Shown: positions 18,940 to 30,273, counted from the first letter of the stretch. The stretch is DNA of 64,000 bases from Phnomibacter ginsenosidimutans (GCF_009740285.1 NZ_CP046566.1:984501-1048500), one strand, 5' to 3'. The notes: generated by a model from the letters alone, not told the origin. Numbers and translations are program-made.

Positions 18940-19827
18940 CTAGCCAATTTTTACGGAGGTCATGGTCAGCGAGCCGCCCAAGGCCTGGTCGTTGAAGAGG
19001 GAAATGGCTTCGCCTTTTTGCTGCAGCCCGAGGGTGTACAACAGGGGTAAATAGTGCTCCGGAGAAGGAATGGCCAAGTCAAAAGCACGGCCCTGTTGTT
19101 GAAAGTTGACCAGCGTCTGATGGTCGCCCCTGAGGATGGCGGCGTTCATTTTTTCACGGGCTTCCAATGCCCAGTCGTAGCCAAAGCCGGGGGTATCCAG
19201 CTTGTTCCAGGCCACCATGCGCAGGTTGTGCACCATGTTGCCACTGCCCACAATCAACACGCCCTTGTTGCGCAACGCTGCCAACTGCCTGCCCAGCTCG
19301 TAGTGGTAGGCAGGGCCTTGGGTATAGTCGATGCTCATTTGTATCACCGGCACATCGGCATCGGGGTAGAGGTGTTTGATGACACTCCACGCTCCGTGGT
19401 CGAGGCCCCATTGCTCATCCAACCCAACGGGTGTTTGGGTAATGATTTCTTGCGTGATGCGGGCCAGCTCCGGGCTACCGGGAGCCGGGTATTGCACGGC
19501 AAACAACGCTTGGGGAAAGCCGCCGAAATCGTGAATGGTGCGGGGCTGCTCCATGGCTGTTACAAAAGTGCCGCGGGTTTCCCAGTGTGCCGAAATGCAC
19601 AAAATGGCTTGCGGCCTGGGCAATGATTGTCCTGTTTTTCTGAATCCCGCCACAAATTCATTTTCCTCTATGGCATTCATGGGGCTGCCATGGCCCAAAA
19701 AAAGCACGGGCATCGTTGCCGTGTTGGTAAACGATTGTGCAATGCGGCGGAGCGACTGTACTTGCATAGCAATGGCGGATAGCGGCAACATGGCTGCCAG
19801 TGATTGAATAAAATGTTTGCGGTGCAT
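18940..19827 (-). CDS. DODA-type extradiol aromatic ring-opening dioxygenase (YgiD-like)
   Basis: A 295-residue member of the 4,5-DOPA extradiol dioxygenase family. Candidate metal ligands are in FLGHGSPMNA, CISAHWETRG, GNMVHNLR and PSPEHYLPLL, matching the four conserved His positions. The family is about 260 residues; the extra N-terminus (HFIQSLAAMLPLSAIAM) is hydrophobic and looks like a signal or membrane anchor, so this copy may act in the periplasm, which is unusual. An alternative start at the Met before PVLFLGHG would give the cytosolic form. The natural substrate of these proteins in bacteria is mostly unknown. An AraC-type regulator gene lies upstream on the same strand. Confidence 0.9.
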   Translation of the reverse strand: MHRKHFIQSLAAMLPLSAIAMQVQSLRRIAQSFTNTATMPVLFLGHGSPMNAIEENEFVAGFRKTGQSLPRPQAILCISAHWETRGTFVTAMEQPRTIHDFGGFPQALFAVQYPAPGSPELARITQEIITQTPVGLDEQWGLDHGAWSVIKHLYPDADVPVIQMSIDYTQGPAYHYELGRQLAALRNKGVLIVGSGNMVHNLRMVAWNKLDTPGFGYDWALEAREKMNAAILRGDHQTLVNFQQQGRAFDLAIPSPEHYLPLLYTLGLQQKGEAISLFNDQALGGSLTMTSVKIG

Positions 19828-19911
19828 GGGCTTGCTGCCGATAGTTCAACGACAAAGGTCTGACAGCTACGGTACCCGCTGGTATCAGTTTTCGGAAAAA
19901 TGATGATACTA

Positions 19912-20767
19912 TCAGGACAAATGCTGCTGCATGTCCTCCCGAAACTCGCCGGGTGTTTGGCCTGTTTTCTTTTTGAAGACGGCGCTGAAATACGCTTTTT
20001 CCTTGTAGCCCAAATCAAAACCAATTTCGGCAATGGTTTTACTGCTGTGTATCAGTTGGTTTTTAGCCTCTGTGAGTTTGCGGGTTTCAATCATTTCCGA
20101 CACACTCATGCTCAGTACCTGCTGGCAAATGATGTTGAGGTTACGGGGCGACATGAATAATTTTTCCGCATAAAAATCTACGCCTTCGGGTTTGTGATAG
20201 TGCTGCTCCAGCAAGTCGAGCAGGTTGCGGAAGCTTTGGTTCACCGATTTGTTGGCAATAGCTGCCGCTTCTGGTTGCAACTTTTTTCTTTCCGATTCCA
20301 CCATGCTAAACAAAGCACTCAGTAAATGACGAATGATGGAGAACTCTGGTTCCGGGACGTGTCATTTCATCGGCCATCATTTGGCATAACTGTAACATGC
20401 GTGGAAAGCAAGCGCTGTGCTGCAACGATAGCGTTGCGTGGTGATGATACCAGGCGTACAATTGAAAAGTGGTTTCCGGAATCAGGTCGCTTTGAAAGCG
20501 GATGACCCACATGCGGCATAGGCCATTTTGAAGGCCGGGCACCACACGGTGCAGCTTACCCTTGGTTACAAAGCTGGCCAGCGGTGCACTGCATTGAACG
20601 GTTTCAAAATCGATGAAGTGTTCCAGTGTGCCATATTCGCCAATGATGAGTTCTTCGTACAAATGTTTGTGCGGCAAATTGTCCGATTGTTGAATGCGCA
20701 GTGCCTCCTCAGCATCCAGCTGATAAATCTGAAACAATGGAGGAGTGGCATTGGGCATAGTATACAC
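19912..20767 (-). CDS. AraC-family transcriptional regulator, frame-broken
   Basis: Two frames (20767-20306 and 20313-19912) make one regulator of about 284 residues. The N-terminal part is a cupin-like AraC ligand-binding domain (SDNLPHKHLYEELIIGEYG). The C-terminal part has two helix-turn-helix motifs: FYAEKLFMSPRNLNIICQQ and IAEIGFDLGYKEKAYFSAVF, then FKKKTGQTPGEFR. Removing one C from the CCC at 20354-20356 restores RPEPEFSIIRHLLSALFSMVE across the join. An alternative start at 20758 (MPNATPP) is equally possible. It is divergent from the GH13 gene and precedes the dioxygenase gene by 84 bases; either could be its target. Confidence 0.85.
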
Positions 20768-20888
20768 AAATGTATTGTGATTGGATGGCTGTAGCTGAAT
20801 TTCCGTTTGGTTTCAATTCCTGCAACGAAGAGAGGGCTCCTCCATTTCAAAACTGATATTGCTTACTTTTCAGCTATCTTCTCTCTAA

Positions 20889-20896
20889 TACCTTTG
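20889..20896 (+). promoter_or_regulatory. -7 element of the GH13 gene
   Basis: TACCTTTG fits TAnnTTTG and ends 14 bases before the ATG of the GH13 gene. No convincing -33 TTTG is seen at the right distance. Confidence 0.5.
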
Positions 20897-20910
20897 CAAA
20901 AATTTTAGCT

Positions 20911-22750
20911 ATGCGTATCGTCGTTTTGTTAGCGGCCATTTTATCGATGGGCTGCCAAACCAGCACTCAGCAACAAGTGGCACCAACGCCCTTCAACCAG
21001 CCGCCCGATTGGGCGCAGGATGCCATTTGGTACCAGGTGTTTGTAGAGCGGTTTAGCAATGGCGATAGCAGCAATGATCCCACTGCCGCCAGCATAGCTA
21101 TTCCGCCGCTGAATGTGCAGGCGCCTGCCGGTTGGCATGTTACGCCTTGGGGGCAAGATTGGTATCAGAAAGATGATTATGCTACCGATACGACAAGAGA
21201 TTTCAACAACTGGCTGCAGTTTCGCCGCTACGGTGGCGACCTGCAAGGGCTCATCAACAAACTGGATTACTTGCAAGACCTTGGCATCAATGCTTTGTAC
21301 ATCAACCCGATTAATGATGCGCCTTCTTTGCATAAATACGATGCCAGTTACTACCATCATGTAGATGTACATTTCGGCCCAGACCCTGAAGGTGACCGGG
21401 CCATCATGGCTAAAGAAAATCCGAACGACCCTGCCACCTGGCAGTGGACGGCAGCAGATAAAATGTTTTTGCAACTCATTGACGAAGCGCATCAGCGCAA
21501 CATTCGGGTGGTGCTCGATTATAGCTGGAACCACACGGGTACGCTTTTTTGGGCCTGGCAAGATGTGCTGAAAAATGGCGCCAACAGTGCTTACAAAGAC
21601 TGGTATAACATTTCGCAATTTGATGACCCTGCCACGCCGGCCAATGAAATGCAGTACGCAGGTTGGCTCAACATTCCCAGCTTGCCTGAGTTAAAAAAAG
21701 TAGACATTACTACCGAAAGAAAAATTGGTCATCCCTACGAAGGCAACATCAACAAAGGGGCGAAGGAGCACATTTTTGCCGTAACCAAAAGATGGCTGGC
21801 ACCCAATGGAGATACCAGCAAAGGCGTAGATGGTTATAGGTTGGATGTGGCCGATCATGTAGGGCTTGGCTTTTGGCGGGAGTGGCGCAAAGTAGTAAGG
21901 CAAACAAAAGGTGATGCGTATTTGGTTGGTGAAGTGTGGTGGGAGCAATGGCCCGATCCATTTATGAATCCTGTGCCTTACACCAGCGGCGATGTGTTTG
22001 ATGCGGTGATGTTTTACCACGCCTACCGGCCGGCAAAATATTTCTTCAGCAAAAGCGATTTTTCGATAGATGCCAAACAGTTGGCGGATAGCTTGCAGTT
22101 TGAGTGGAACCGCTTGCGAAAAACCAACCGCTATGCCATGATGAATGTGAGCAGTACGCATGATGCACCACGATTGCTTACTTGCTTTTATAATCCAGGC
22201 AAATACAAATTCCGTGCATTACCGAAGGATGATGCGCAATACAAAACCGGCAAGCCCGATGCAGAAACCTATCAGCGGGTGCGGTTGTATTTACTTGCAT
22301 TTGTTTACATCTGTTGGAGGGCCGCAAATTTGGAATGGCGAAGAAATGGGCATGTGGGGTGGCGATGACCCGGACCCCCGCAAACCCCTGTGGTGGAAGG
22401 AGATGAGCTTTGCACCGGAAACCCGCACCAACTATCAACCCGGGCCAAAGAGCTACGATTCTGTAGGTTTCAATCAGCAACATTTTGATTGGTACAAACA
22501 ACTCATTGCCTTGCGCAACAAGCACAGTGTGCTGCGCCGGGGTGATATTGCTTTTACAGAAACCAACAACAAGCTTGTGGTGTACAAACGCTTCGATGGT
22601 AAACAAACCATTTGGGTATTGCTGAATGCCGGCAATACGGAAGTGACTGCACAAATACCTGCTGGTGATTATACCAACTTGTTGACTGGTATAAAGCAGA
22701 AAGGAGGCGCAGTTGCGGTACCGCCGTTGCAGGGTGTGGTGTTGCAATAA
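20911..22750 (+). CDS. GH13 alpha-amylase-family lipoprotein, frame-broken
   Basis: Frames 20911-22368 and the continuation to 22750 make a protein of about 612 residues. It has a lipoprotein signal (VVLLAAILSMGC). All four GH13 regions are present: DYSWNH near residue 205, YRLDVADH with nucleophile Asp312, VGEVWW with acid/base Glu341, and SSTHDAPR with Asp418. The frame breaks between 22285 and 22312; dropping one base gives LLAFVYTSVGGPQIWNGEEM, as expected for the end of the barrel. A C-terminal beta domain follows. It would cleave or rearrange alpha-glucans at the cell surface or in the periplasm. It stands alone on its strand, facing the AraC gene. Confidence 0.9.
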
Positions 22751-22862
22751 AAAAAAGCTTGATGTTTTTTGTCGTTGCTACATGCACTAAGCCGATGGGC
22801 TACCCGCTGCTTTTCTACAATTGCCGACAGCCCCTGTGTAAAAGCGTTATATGCTGTAAAAA

Positions 22863-22890
22863 ACATGCACCACAAAACTGCGGTGCATGT
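22863..22890 (-). terminator. Terminator of the FadL-type gene
   Basis: A perfect stem, ACATGCACC with GGTGCATGT, lies 30 bases beyond the minus-strand stop. The minus-strand tail is TTTTTTACAG, giving a good U-run. It also faces the end of the GH13 gene. Confidence 0.75.
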
Positions 22891-22919
22891 ACATAGTGAC
22901 TGGGTATAGAACAGTGTTA

Positions 22920-24210
22920 CTAGAACTGATAGGTATAACCGAGCATAAATAAATCGGTGGTCATTTTGTAACTCACACTGCTGCCGGGTATGGCACCGTA
23001 TGGGTTGCCACTGCTTATCATCATGGGGTTGAGGATGGGGCCGCTTACACTGCCGCCACTGCTGCCGTGGTGATACGTGGCATTGATGCTGCCATGCTTG
23101 CCCAACTGCAAGCCCGTGCCAATTTGAAAACCATGTTTGATAATGGCTGGTGCCGGTGCACTAAAGAATGCCAAGTCGCTGTTGATAGGATTGCTGCTGT
23201 AGGTATAGCCCAAACGTACAGGTACTTTATCGGTGAGTTTGTATTGCATGCCGGCGCTGATGATGGAAATATTTTTCCAGCCAAAACCTTTTACCGATGC
23301 GGTGCTGGTCCAGCCTTTGGCTTCGAAGCCATCTGTTTTTTCATAGTTTACAAAACGATAATCGAGTGCAAAATCGATGGCCTTGTTGCTGTATCCGAAA
23401 CCAGCAGATAAGATGGCGGGATAATTCATTTTGAAATTGACGGCTTGGTGCAGGAGTGCCATTGAGATACGTGTTGTCAAATTTGAAATCGCCGAAGTAT
23501 TGTTGTGATTTGTACGATGCACCCAGTTTAATGCCCTTGCCACTGTTGTAGTAAATGCCTACTTGTGCACCGGCACCAAACGCACTGGCTTTATCGCTTT
23601 TGGGATAACCCAGTGTTTGGCTGGGCGATGCCAGCGGATTGGGTTCCAGTTGCAATGCGCCCCAGTTAAATGTGGGTTGAAATCCGATGCTCACTTTATC
23701 GCTGATTTCATAAGCATACGTCACGCCTACCTGCATCATCATGTAATCACTTTTTATTTGCCCAAAGCCACCCTGGCTTTGTGGCATGTTGATAGGGTTG
23801 CTGCTGTTTTGTGGAAACGTAACACCAAAGCCACTTACGCCAAAAGCACTCACGCCCCAATGGTGTTTACTGTCTTTTTTGCCCCACACCATGCTCAGCG
23901 CTGGCATGATACTTACGCCGCGGTCATCTTTAGTAGTACCGCTAAATGTGCCTTGCTGTGTAGGCACCGCAGCTGTTACCTGTGGTGCCGAAAAAAACGT
24001 ACCGGCGTTAATAGAAAACTGTTTGTTTTTAAAAGCTGCAATGCTGGCGCTGTTCCAGTGTATTGCACCGTTGATGTCGATGGGTTGTGCCGTACTGGCG
24101 CCGCCCATGCTCATGTTTACTGCACCCATGCCTTGCATAATGTGGCCCGCCTGGGCAAATGCTCCTCCTGCCAGCACTATCAGTGCCAGACTCAATGATG
24201 ATTTTTTCAT
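22920..24210 (-). CDS. OmpP1/FadL/TodX-family outer membrane transport protein, frame-broken
   Basis: The frames 24210-23341 and 23543-22920 join into a barrel of about 429 residues. The N-terminus has a signal peptide (SLALIVLAGGAFAQ) and the family segment HIMQGMGAVNMSMGGAS, with SASIA before the barrel strands. The last residue is Phe in GYTYQF, the barrel end signal. At 23441-23450 the plus strand reads CGGCTTGGTG; removing one base joins FDNTYLNGTPA to AVNFKMNYPAILSAGFGYSN. FadL proteins pass long-chain fatty acids or aromatic compounds through the outer membrane. It is the last gene of a minus-strand run and has a terminator. Confidence 0.9.
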
Positions 24211-24482
24211 ATGAATGGGATTGTTGGGTAGGTGCCCGACGGTATCAGTACCGTTTGTATGACAAGCATTGGTTTGGGCTTTTACCCATAATGATGACTA
24301 AAAGGTTTTGGTTACGGGTGTAAAGGTGTACGCAACCTTTGTAGCCCGAAATGATAGCCGACATACGCCACGGTGATGAGAGTCACGCAGCATAGCAGGA
24401 ATGATAAGTAGCATCAGCAACAATGCAAGCCCGGGCTTCGGTCACCCGCTGTCCGCTGCTGAAGTGCAGGCTGGTGGCCTGC

Positions 24483-25052
24483 TTACGAAATATCTAACTG
24501 ATATTTATGCAGCAGGCCCGGCAAACCGTTTATTGAAAACTTCGCTTTCTTCATGCGGTTGGCTGCAGGGTCAATGGCGTAATGAATGGCCGTGCGAAAA
24601 TCGGCCTGCTCCAGGTTGGTATTGTCGAATATGGCGCCGGCCAAATCGCAATCGGTAAAGCTGGCCTTGCTCAGGTCGGCATTGCTGAAATCTACTTCGT
24701 GCATGTGGCATTGCACAAACCTTGCCTGCTTCAGTTTCATGTTGGCAAAAGCTGCCAGTTGCAACTGGCAGCCTTCTGGTTGTATCTCAAATAAAAACGG
24801 ATTGCAGCCATCAAATTGTAAGCCTACCAGCTTGCAGCGAATGAACCGTACTTCGCGGAATGCTGTGCCTTCGATGTTGGCCATGCTCAAATCGCAATCG
24901 GTAAAGCTGCAATCGCTGAATTGCTTGCCCTGCAATTGATAGCCCGAAAAAGCAAAACCTGAAAAGCTGCATTGCTCATACTCCCGCAGCATTTGGCTGG
25001 CATCGAGATTGTCAGGGGTAAAGTGTTCGTCGTAGGCGTAATCGGCGGACAT
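24483..25052 (-). CDS. Qnr-like pentapeptide-repeat protein
   Basis: A 189-residue right-handed beta-helix protein with pentapeptide repeats A(D/N)LxX throughout: FSDCSFTDCDLSMANIEG, then DFSNADLSKASFTDCDLAGA and FDNTNLEQADF. The C-terminal DPAANRMKKAKFS...LPGLLHKY is like the end of Qnr and related DNA-gyrase-mimic proteins, though the protein is shorter than plasmid Qnr (about 218). Chromosomal relatives are common and a resistance phenotype cannot be inferred. The ATG lies 3 bases after the restored GH31 stop, suggesting translational coupling on the same transcript. Confidence 0.85.
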   Translation of the reverse strand: MSADYAYDEHFTPDNLDASQMLREYEQCSFSGFAFSGYQLQGKQFSDCSFTDCDLSMANIEGTAFREVRFIRCKLVGLQFDGCNPFLFEIQPEGCQLQLAAFANMKLKQARFVQCHMHEVDFSNADLSKASFTDCDLAGAIFDNTNLEQADFRTAIHYAIDPAANRMKKAKFSINGLPGLLHKYQLDIS

Positions 25053-25055
25053 GTG

Positions 25056-27445
25056 CTATTTATTAAAAATGATGGCGATTGGCTTTCCGGTAAATGTAAA
25101 AGGTAGTTCAAACCAGCCCGTTGTAGCAGCATTTGTGGGAAAGTATATTGTTTCTCCTTTTACAGTGCATTTCGCCTGCAACAATGCAAAAGGCAGGTTA
25201 GTGTTTGTCGGAAAACGCAGCCGGAGTTTTCTGCTGTGATCTACAGGCCAGTTTGTGGCTTTCAGTTCTACACGAATACTGTTGTTGCTGTAATGGTAAG
25301 TCCATTGTATAAGCTTGGTGGGCTTGCTTATTATGCAATGCTGAGGGGTCCTTACCGTCATCATCATAAATGTAACCACTGTTGTTTGTAGTGCCGGGAT
25401 ATACCGTCAAATCAAGTTGTGTTTTGGGGTTGTAATCCATTAAGCTTTGAGCAGCGTCACTTCCTTTCCACATCGGTATTACACTGCTGGCTTTTACAAA
25501 CAAAGGCATTTGCTGCAGTGCTTGCTGCAGCTTCAATCCATTGCTTGCCTGCCTTTATTTCGTTTGTATAAAAATTATACCAATTGCCTTCAGGTAAATA
25601 CACCGGCTGTGTGGTTTTGTTTTTTTCTGTAACCGGTGCTACCAAAAAAGATGAACCAAACATATACTGCTGTGTGGCTTGCATCAATACAGTGTCGTTG
25701 TGGTTGCTGAAAAACATGGGCCGGATAAAAGGCTTGCCTTTGGTGCTGGCTTCCCATGCCAGTGTGTACAGGTAAGGATGGAGCTGATACCGCAACCGGA
25801 TATAATTTCTGGCAATGGATTTATAAGGTTCATCTTTAAAAGTTGGCTCACTCGGCAAATCGTTTACGCCAGCTTCCAAATCGCCGAAGGCAGTGCCGTG
25901 TGGCCGAAAGATGGGAGAGAAGGCGGCCATCTGCACCCAACGCACATACAATTCCCGATCATTTTCGGGTGTGTTGCTAAACCCTCCTGCATCGCTGTGG
26001 ATGTACGGAATGCCGCTCAGGCTCATGCTTTGCAGATTGGGCAGTTGTGCCTGAAACCCGCCCCAGCTGCGGCTTACATCGCCCGTCCAAGGGAAAATGC
26101 TGTAGCGCTGGCTGCCCGCATATCCTGCTCTGTTCAGGAAAAACAAGCGTTGTTCTGGATACTGTTTGCGCCAGTTTTCGTACAGCATTTTGCTCCACAT
26201 GTGGCCATAGATATTATGCACTTCATTGGCACTCACTTTTCTGTTGATGCCGAAAGATTGCAGGTTGTGGTACAAATCTTCCGGATGATTTTCGGGTTCA
26301 CCCAAATCGCCCCACCAACCGGCTACGCCTTTGTCGGTTTGTTGTTTGTAAAACTGCCAAAACCACTGCCTTGCCGTCGGTGTAAACAAGTCGAGCAGGC
26401 CGCCATAACCAAAGTAAAATTTGGTGAGCATGTATGGTTCACCGCTTTTGGTAGTGGCTAAGTGGGGTTGACTATTGGCAAATTGCTTCGTGCCTTTCAG
26501 AAAGAAAGGTTCTGTAACCAATATCGGATTGATGTTTTGTCGGCGTAATGATTGCAGCAAACTATCGGGTGTAGGCCATTTGCTACGGTTCATCCAGTCC
26601 AGATTGCCGAGTGTGCCTTTGATGCTGTCGCCAAACCAAAAAATATCAATCACCAATGCATCCATGGGGAAGTTGTCGGCTTTCATTTTGGCCACTACAT
26701 CTTGTACCTGCTGCTGGCTGCGGTAGCCAAAGCGGCTTACAAAATTGCCCAGTGCCCAACGTGGCGGCAGCGGCTGTTTGCCAGTCAATTGTGCGTATCG
26801 TTCCAGCAACTGCTCTGCTGTGTTGCCGGGAATGATGAGCATGTTGAGGTTGCCGCTTTCAAACGCTACTTCCAAAACGCCAGGCGTTGTTTTGCCAAAA
26901 TCCATGTACCCTTTGGCGGGGTTATTAAAAAGTAACGCATAGCCATTTAAGCTGAGAATAAAGGGCACGGAATAATTCAGCTCATCGGCGTTGAGTTCAT
27001 AGCCATAATGGGCGTTGTTGTATAATGGAATGCGCTGCCCACGTCGGTTCATGGGTAGCGTTCTTTCGCCGCCGCCGTACCACTGCATGCTATCGGGCAT
27101 GGCTATGCGAAAGCCACGGATATGGCCACTATCGAAGGCAGCAAGAATATCAATTTTCAGGTTGCCCATTTGCAGCTGCAGGCTTCCTGCATGATTGCTG
27201 ATTAGGGCACTTTTATTATTACTCAAGGCCAGCGATTGTTGTTGCTGCTGCAGTGCTTTCGGCTTTGCAATGGGCAATGCTACAATGGCGTCGCCCATTT
27301 TTTCTTGTTGTAGCATGGCGGCATGATTCCATTCTAACAGCACTGCCTGCTGTGGGTATGCCGTTGCTTTCCATTGGCCAATGGGTAATTGTGCTGATGC
27401 TTGTAAGCATACGCAAATGCTGAGTAGGTACAACGCCTGTTTCAT
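25056..27445 (-). CDS. GH31-family alpha-glucosidase-like enzyme, two frame breaks
   Basis: The protein starts at MKQALYLLSICVC with a signal peptide and, once repaired, has about 795 residues. The GH31 barrel shows the nucleophile Asp380 in WWGDLGEPE and the acid/base Asp485 in SDAGGF, with VIDIFWFGDS and RPHGT as further family marks. The C-terminal beta domains are split by two one-base insertions: one in a CTGCAGCAA direct repeat near 25505-25535, the second near 25350 (AAGGACC for AAGACC). Between them lies MPLFVKASSVIPM, and after them WTYHYSNNSIRVELKATNW. GH31 enzymes hydrolyse alpha-glucosides or alpha-xylosides in the periplasm or outside the cell. It follows the MORN/TonB gene. Confidence 0.9.
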
Positions 27446-27512
27446 AAGCTACAAATCGGTATGAAATGAGCAGCAACTTACGTCAGCCGAATGGATTCAC
27501 CAATGCTGTAAG

Positions 27513-28469
27513 TCAGTTGGGGCGGAAATAAAATTCTTGAATGCGGCTGGTAACAATGGGCTGGTTGATGAACATGGCCGGCAGCCAGGCAGGCGATTCT
27601 TCGAGTAGTTTTTTTACCGCATTGCTAAATGCTTCGCCAGGGGTAGCCAGCACATCAAAATTGCTCAATCTGCCTTTTGTGTCTATGTCGAATTTCATTT
27701 TCACCATGCCACTTAATCCATTGCCAGCCTCAGGATATTTAAGCTGTTGCAAAATGTATTGTACCCAAGCGGTATTGCCACCTGGAAACATGGGGTCTGC
27801 TTTGAAATAGCAATTTTCTTTAAAGGTCGCTCCATTTTCGTTGTAGCAGGTAGCGGAAATGGGATCGCCTTCAAAAAATGACACATCCATCAGTGGCTGT
27901 CCATTGCTGCGCTGGTAGTTCCATTTTTGGTGCTGTTGTCCGTTGCGGATTTTACCCTTTCCAAAGGGCTGGCCATTGTCATAAAATTCTTCTCCGTTTC
28001 CATTGCCATTTTCATCACAAATCCGTAAGCGTTTGATGCTGCCGTTTGGGTGCCATTCAACACTACTGTCGGCGGGCATGTCTTGCCGGTAGTAGGTTTT
28101 CGATTGCAGCTGGCCATTGGCATACCATTGCAAGTACCAGCCATTTTTTCTGTTGTTGTTAAAGTAGCCGCTGTCAGATATTTGACCGTTGGGGTGATAG
28201 CCAATGTAGGTGCCTTCTTTTATTTTGCGTTGCACATCGCTATAGGCAAAACTGCAAATCAGTTGTTTGTTGGGATAACTGTACAATTTCACTTGCCCGC
28301 CATTGCCGATGGGTGTTACTTCTTCTATATATTTTGCCACACTGCCGGGGCTTAGATTTTCGCGGCTGTAATCGAGCATGCTTACGATGGCAGCAGATTG
28401 CCCGTTGCTGTATGTAGCCAATAGCAACAACCATCCAACAATCAGGGTGCCCTGCAGCATGTTTTTCAT
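27513..28469 (-). CDS. Secreted MORN-repeat protein with TonB-like C-terminal domain
   Basis: A 318-residue protein with a signal peptide (GTLIVGWLLLLATYSNGQ). The middle has MORN/YwqK-type repeats: GTYIGYHPNGQISDSGYF, GWYLQWYANGQLQSKTYY and VEWHPNGSIKRLRI. Residues from about 225 onward look like a TonB C-terminal domain: MFPGGNTAWVQYILQQLKYP, then VKMKFDIDTKGRLSNFDVL and PAWLPAMFINQPIV. The combination is common in Bacteroidota and its role is not settled; a periplasmic partner of outer-membrane machinery is a guess. It begins 13 bases after the restored stop of the M14 peptidase gene and so is probably in its operon. Confidence 0.85.
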   Translation of the reverse strand: MKNMLQGTLIVGWLLLLATYSNGQSAAIVSMLDYSRENLSPGSVAKYIEEVTPIGNGGQVKLYSYPNKQLICSFAYSDVQRKIKEGTYIGYHPNGQISDSGYFNNNRKNGWYLQWYANGQLQSKTYYRQDMPADSSVEWHPNGSIKRLRICDENGNGNGEEFYDNGQPFGKGKIRNGQQHQKWNYQRSNGQPLMDVSFFEGDPISATCYNENGATFKENCYFKADPMFPGGNTAWVQYILQQLKYPEAGNGLSGMVKMKFDIDTKGRLSNFDVLATPGEAFSNAVKKLLEESPAWLPAMFINQPIVTSRIQEFYFRPN

Positions 28470-28482
28470 GTGTCTGAAAATA

Positions 28483-30200
28483 CTATTCTATACTGAAAAT
28501 TGGATACCGCATGTGGGCGGGCTCGTAGTAAGGCGAGTTTTTATACACCCAATTGAGAATGGCACTGCTGTTTTTAGCAAAGTCGGGTTCTGCTTTTTTC
28601 TTCGCTTCCAGTTGCTGCCGCAGCTCCGAATGATCTTTCAAATATTGTGCGGCCACTTGCTCCCAGCGGTAATCGCTGTAGCCTTCTTTTGTTGCAATAT
28701 GGCATCGAAATAATTCCAGGAGAAGAAGCTGTCGTCGCCGGTGGGCTCCAGCATTTCTACCAAATACCGGCGGGCAGGTTGTTGGGTAGAAACTATGTAA
28801 TCGCCTTTTCGGAAGCTGATGGTTTGTTGCACTGCCTGCACTTTTACTTCCGATTGGCGGTAATGTTTTTCGTAAGCACGGGGGCTGGTTTTGTACGATT
28901 CTATTTTGTAAGCCTTTACTGTGATTACACTGTCCTTTTCCAAGCGGCGCATTTGCACATTGTTTTCTTTCAGTCTGTCGGTTACGTTGTGCCAGCCTTG
29001 TGGTATCACATAATATTTCGGAATAGTTACAGTCTTACTGCTATCGAAATAGCTGAAAAACTTCACCGGTCCGCTAAAGGGGCGCTGGCGATTGTATTGC
29101 ATAATCGGCAGGCCGGTTACTTCACTGATTACTGTGTCTCGTTGGTAACCCAAAAAAGTCAGGTTGTCGTTTTTGTTGCGGTTGGGTGTCCATGCCAGTG
29201 GCCATTGTTGCGTTTGCATCAATGCGTTTTGCGTGGCTTTTTTGCTGGCCTTCAACTCCTTCGCCATCACCGCTGCTTGCTGCATCACGGTCACCATAAA
29301 ATCGTAAGTGCTTTGTACTCTTTCGGGGTAGGGCTTCAGCATATGCGTTTCGGGCACAAAGCCAATGGTTTGAAACAAAGCCGCATAGCCACTGCTGTAG
29401 CGTGGCGGGTCGTAAAACTGTGTCATGCCGCGGCTCAGGTCGTAGCTGTCAAAGTTGACATACGGGAAAAGCTTCCAGCCTTTCTTGTCCATTTGCTGGT
29501 ACAGCGCCGGCTCAAACGATTGGCGCAGCCAGCTGCCCAGCGGTTCGCCAAGTTTGTTGTACTGGCTCGTAAGCAGTGTAAACACATGCTGAAAATCGGC
29601 GCCATCACTCACGTGATTGTCTATCAGAATATCGGGCTGTGTCCAATGAAAAGCTTTGGCAAATGACTGCGCATTGTAGCTGTCGGCCTTGGTAAAATCC
29701 CGGTTCAGATCGAGGTTTTGCGCATTGCCTCTGAAGCCGTACTCCAGTGGCCCGTTTTGATTGGCCCGGCTGAAACTACCGCGGTTGATGCTGCCGCCAA
29801 TATTGTACACGGGTACAATGGCCAGCACCACATTGTCGGGCAATGCTATTTTACGGGTAATGATGTCTCGCACCAGCAGGAGGCTGGCATCTATACCGTC
29901 TGGTTCGCCAGGATGGATGCCGTTGTTTACCATCACCACCACTTTTTGTTGCTTGCGCCAGTGGGCAGGGTCGGCACTGCCATCTTTGCTCACCAGTACC
30001 AGGTGCAAGGGATAACCTGCGTCGGTGGTTCCCATGGTTTTCATCGTTACCATCGGGCTTTGCTTGTCGAACTGCTGATACAGTGCTATGGTTTCGAAGT
30101 AGGTGGCGCTTTCGGTGCCTTTGCTTTTTTCAAAAGGCGTGGTTTGGCAAAAAGCTGCAATGGAAACGAGCATGAAGCTCAACGAGAAAATGAGTCGCAT
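28483..30200 (-). CDS. M14-family zinc carboxypeptidase, frame-broken near the C-terminus
   Basis: A secreted peptidase with signal LIFSLSFMLVSIAAFCQ; the start at MRLIFSL is set by that signal. The zinc site is seen as His and Glu in NNGIHPGEPDG near residue 95 and a later His in ILIDNHVSDG. The minus-strand reading stops early at 28638, but adding one G in AAAAGAAGG near 28695 continues with EGYSDYRWEQVAAQYLK and ends at 28483 with PAHMRYPIFSIE, giving about 572 residues. M14 enzymes remove C-terminal residues from peptides or split peptidoglycan-type amides. The true end lies 155 bases beyond the apparent stop and 13 bases before the next gene. Confidence 0.9.
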
Positions 30201-30273
30201 AGTAATGATTGGTGCGTATTTGACGGTGAAGATGCAACAGCCCGTTGACATGGGGTAGGTACAAAGCAAAAAA

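Noticed and set aside
24483-25052. Quinolone-resistance determinant
   Set aside because: The pentapeptide fold is clear but the protein is shorter than Qnr, chromosomal and in an unrelated operon.
28647-29666. 339-residue open frame opposite the M14 peptidase gene
   Set aside because: The M14 gene on the other strand has zinc-site motifs and a signal peptide; this frame has neither.
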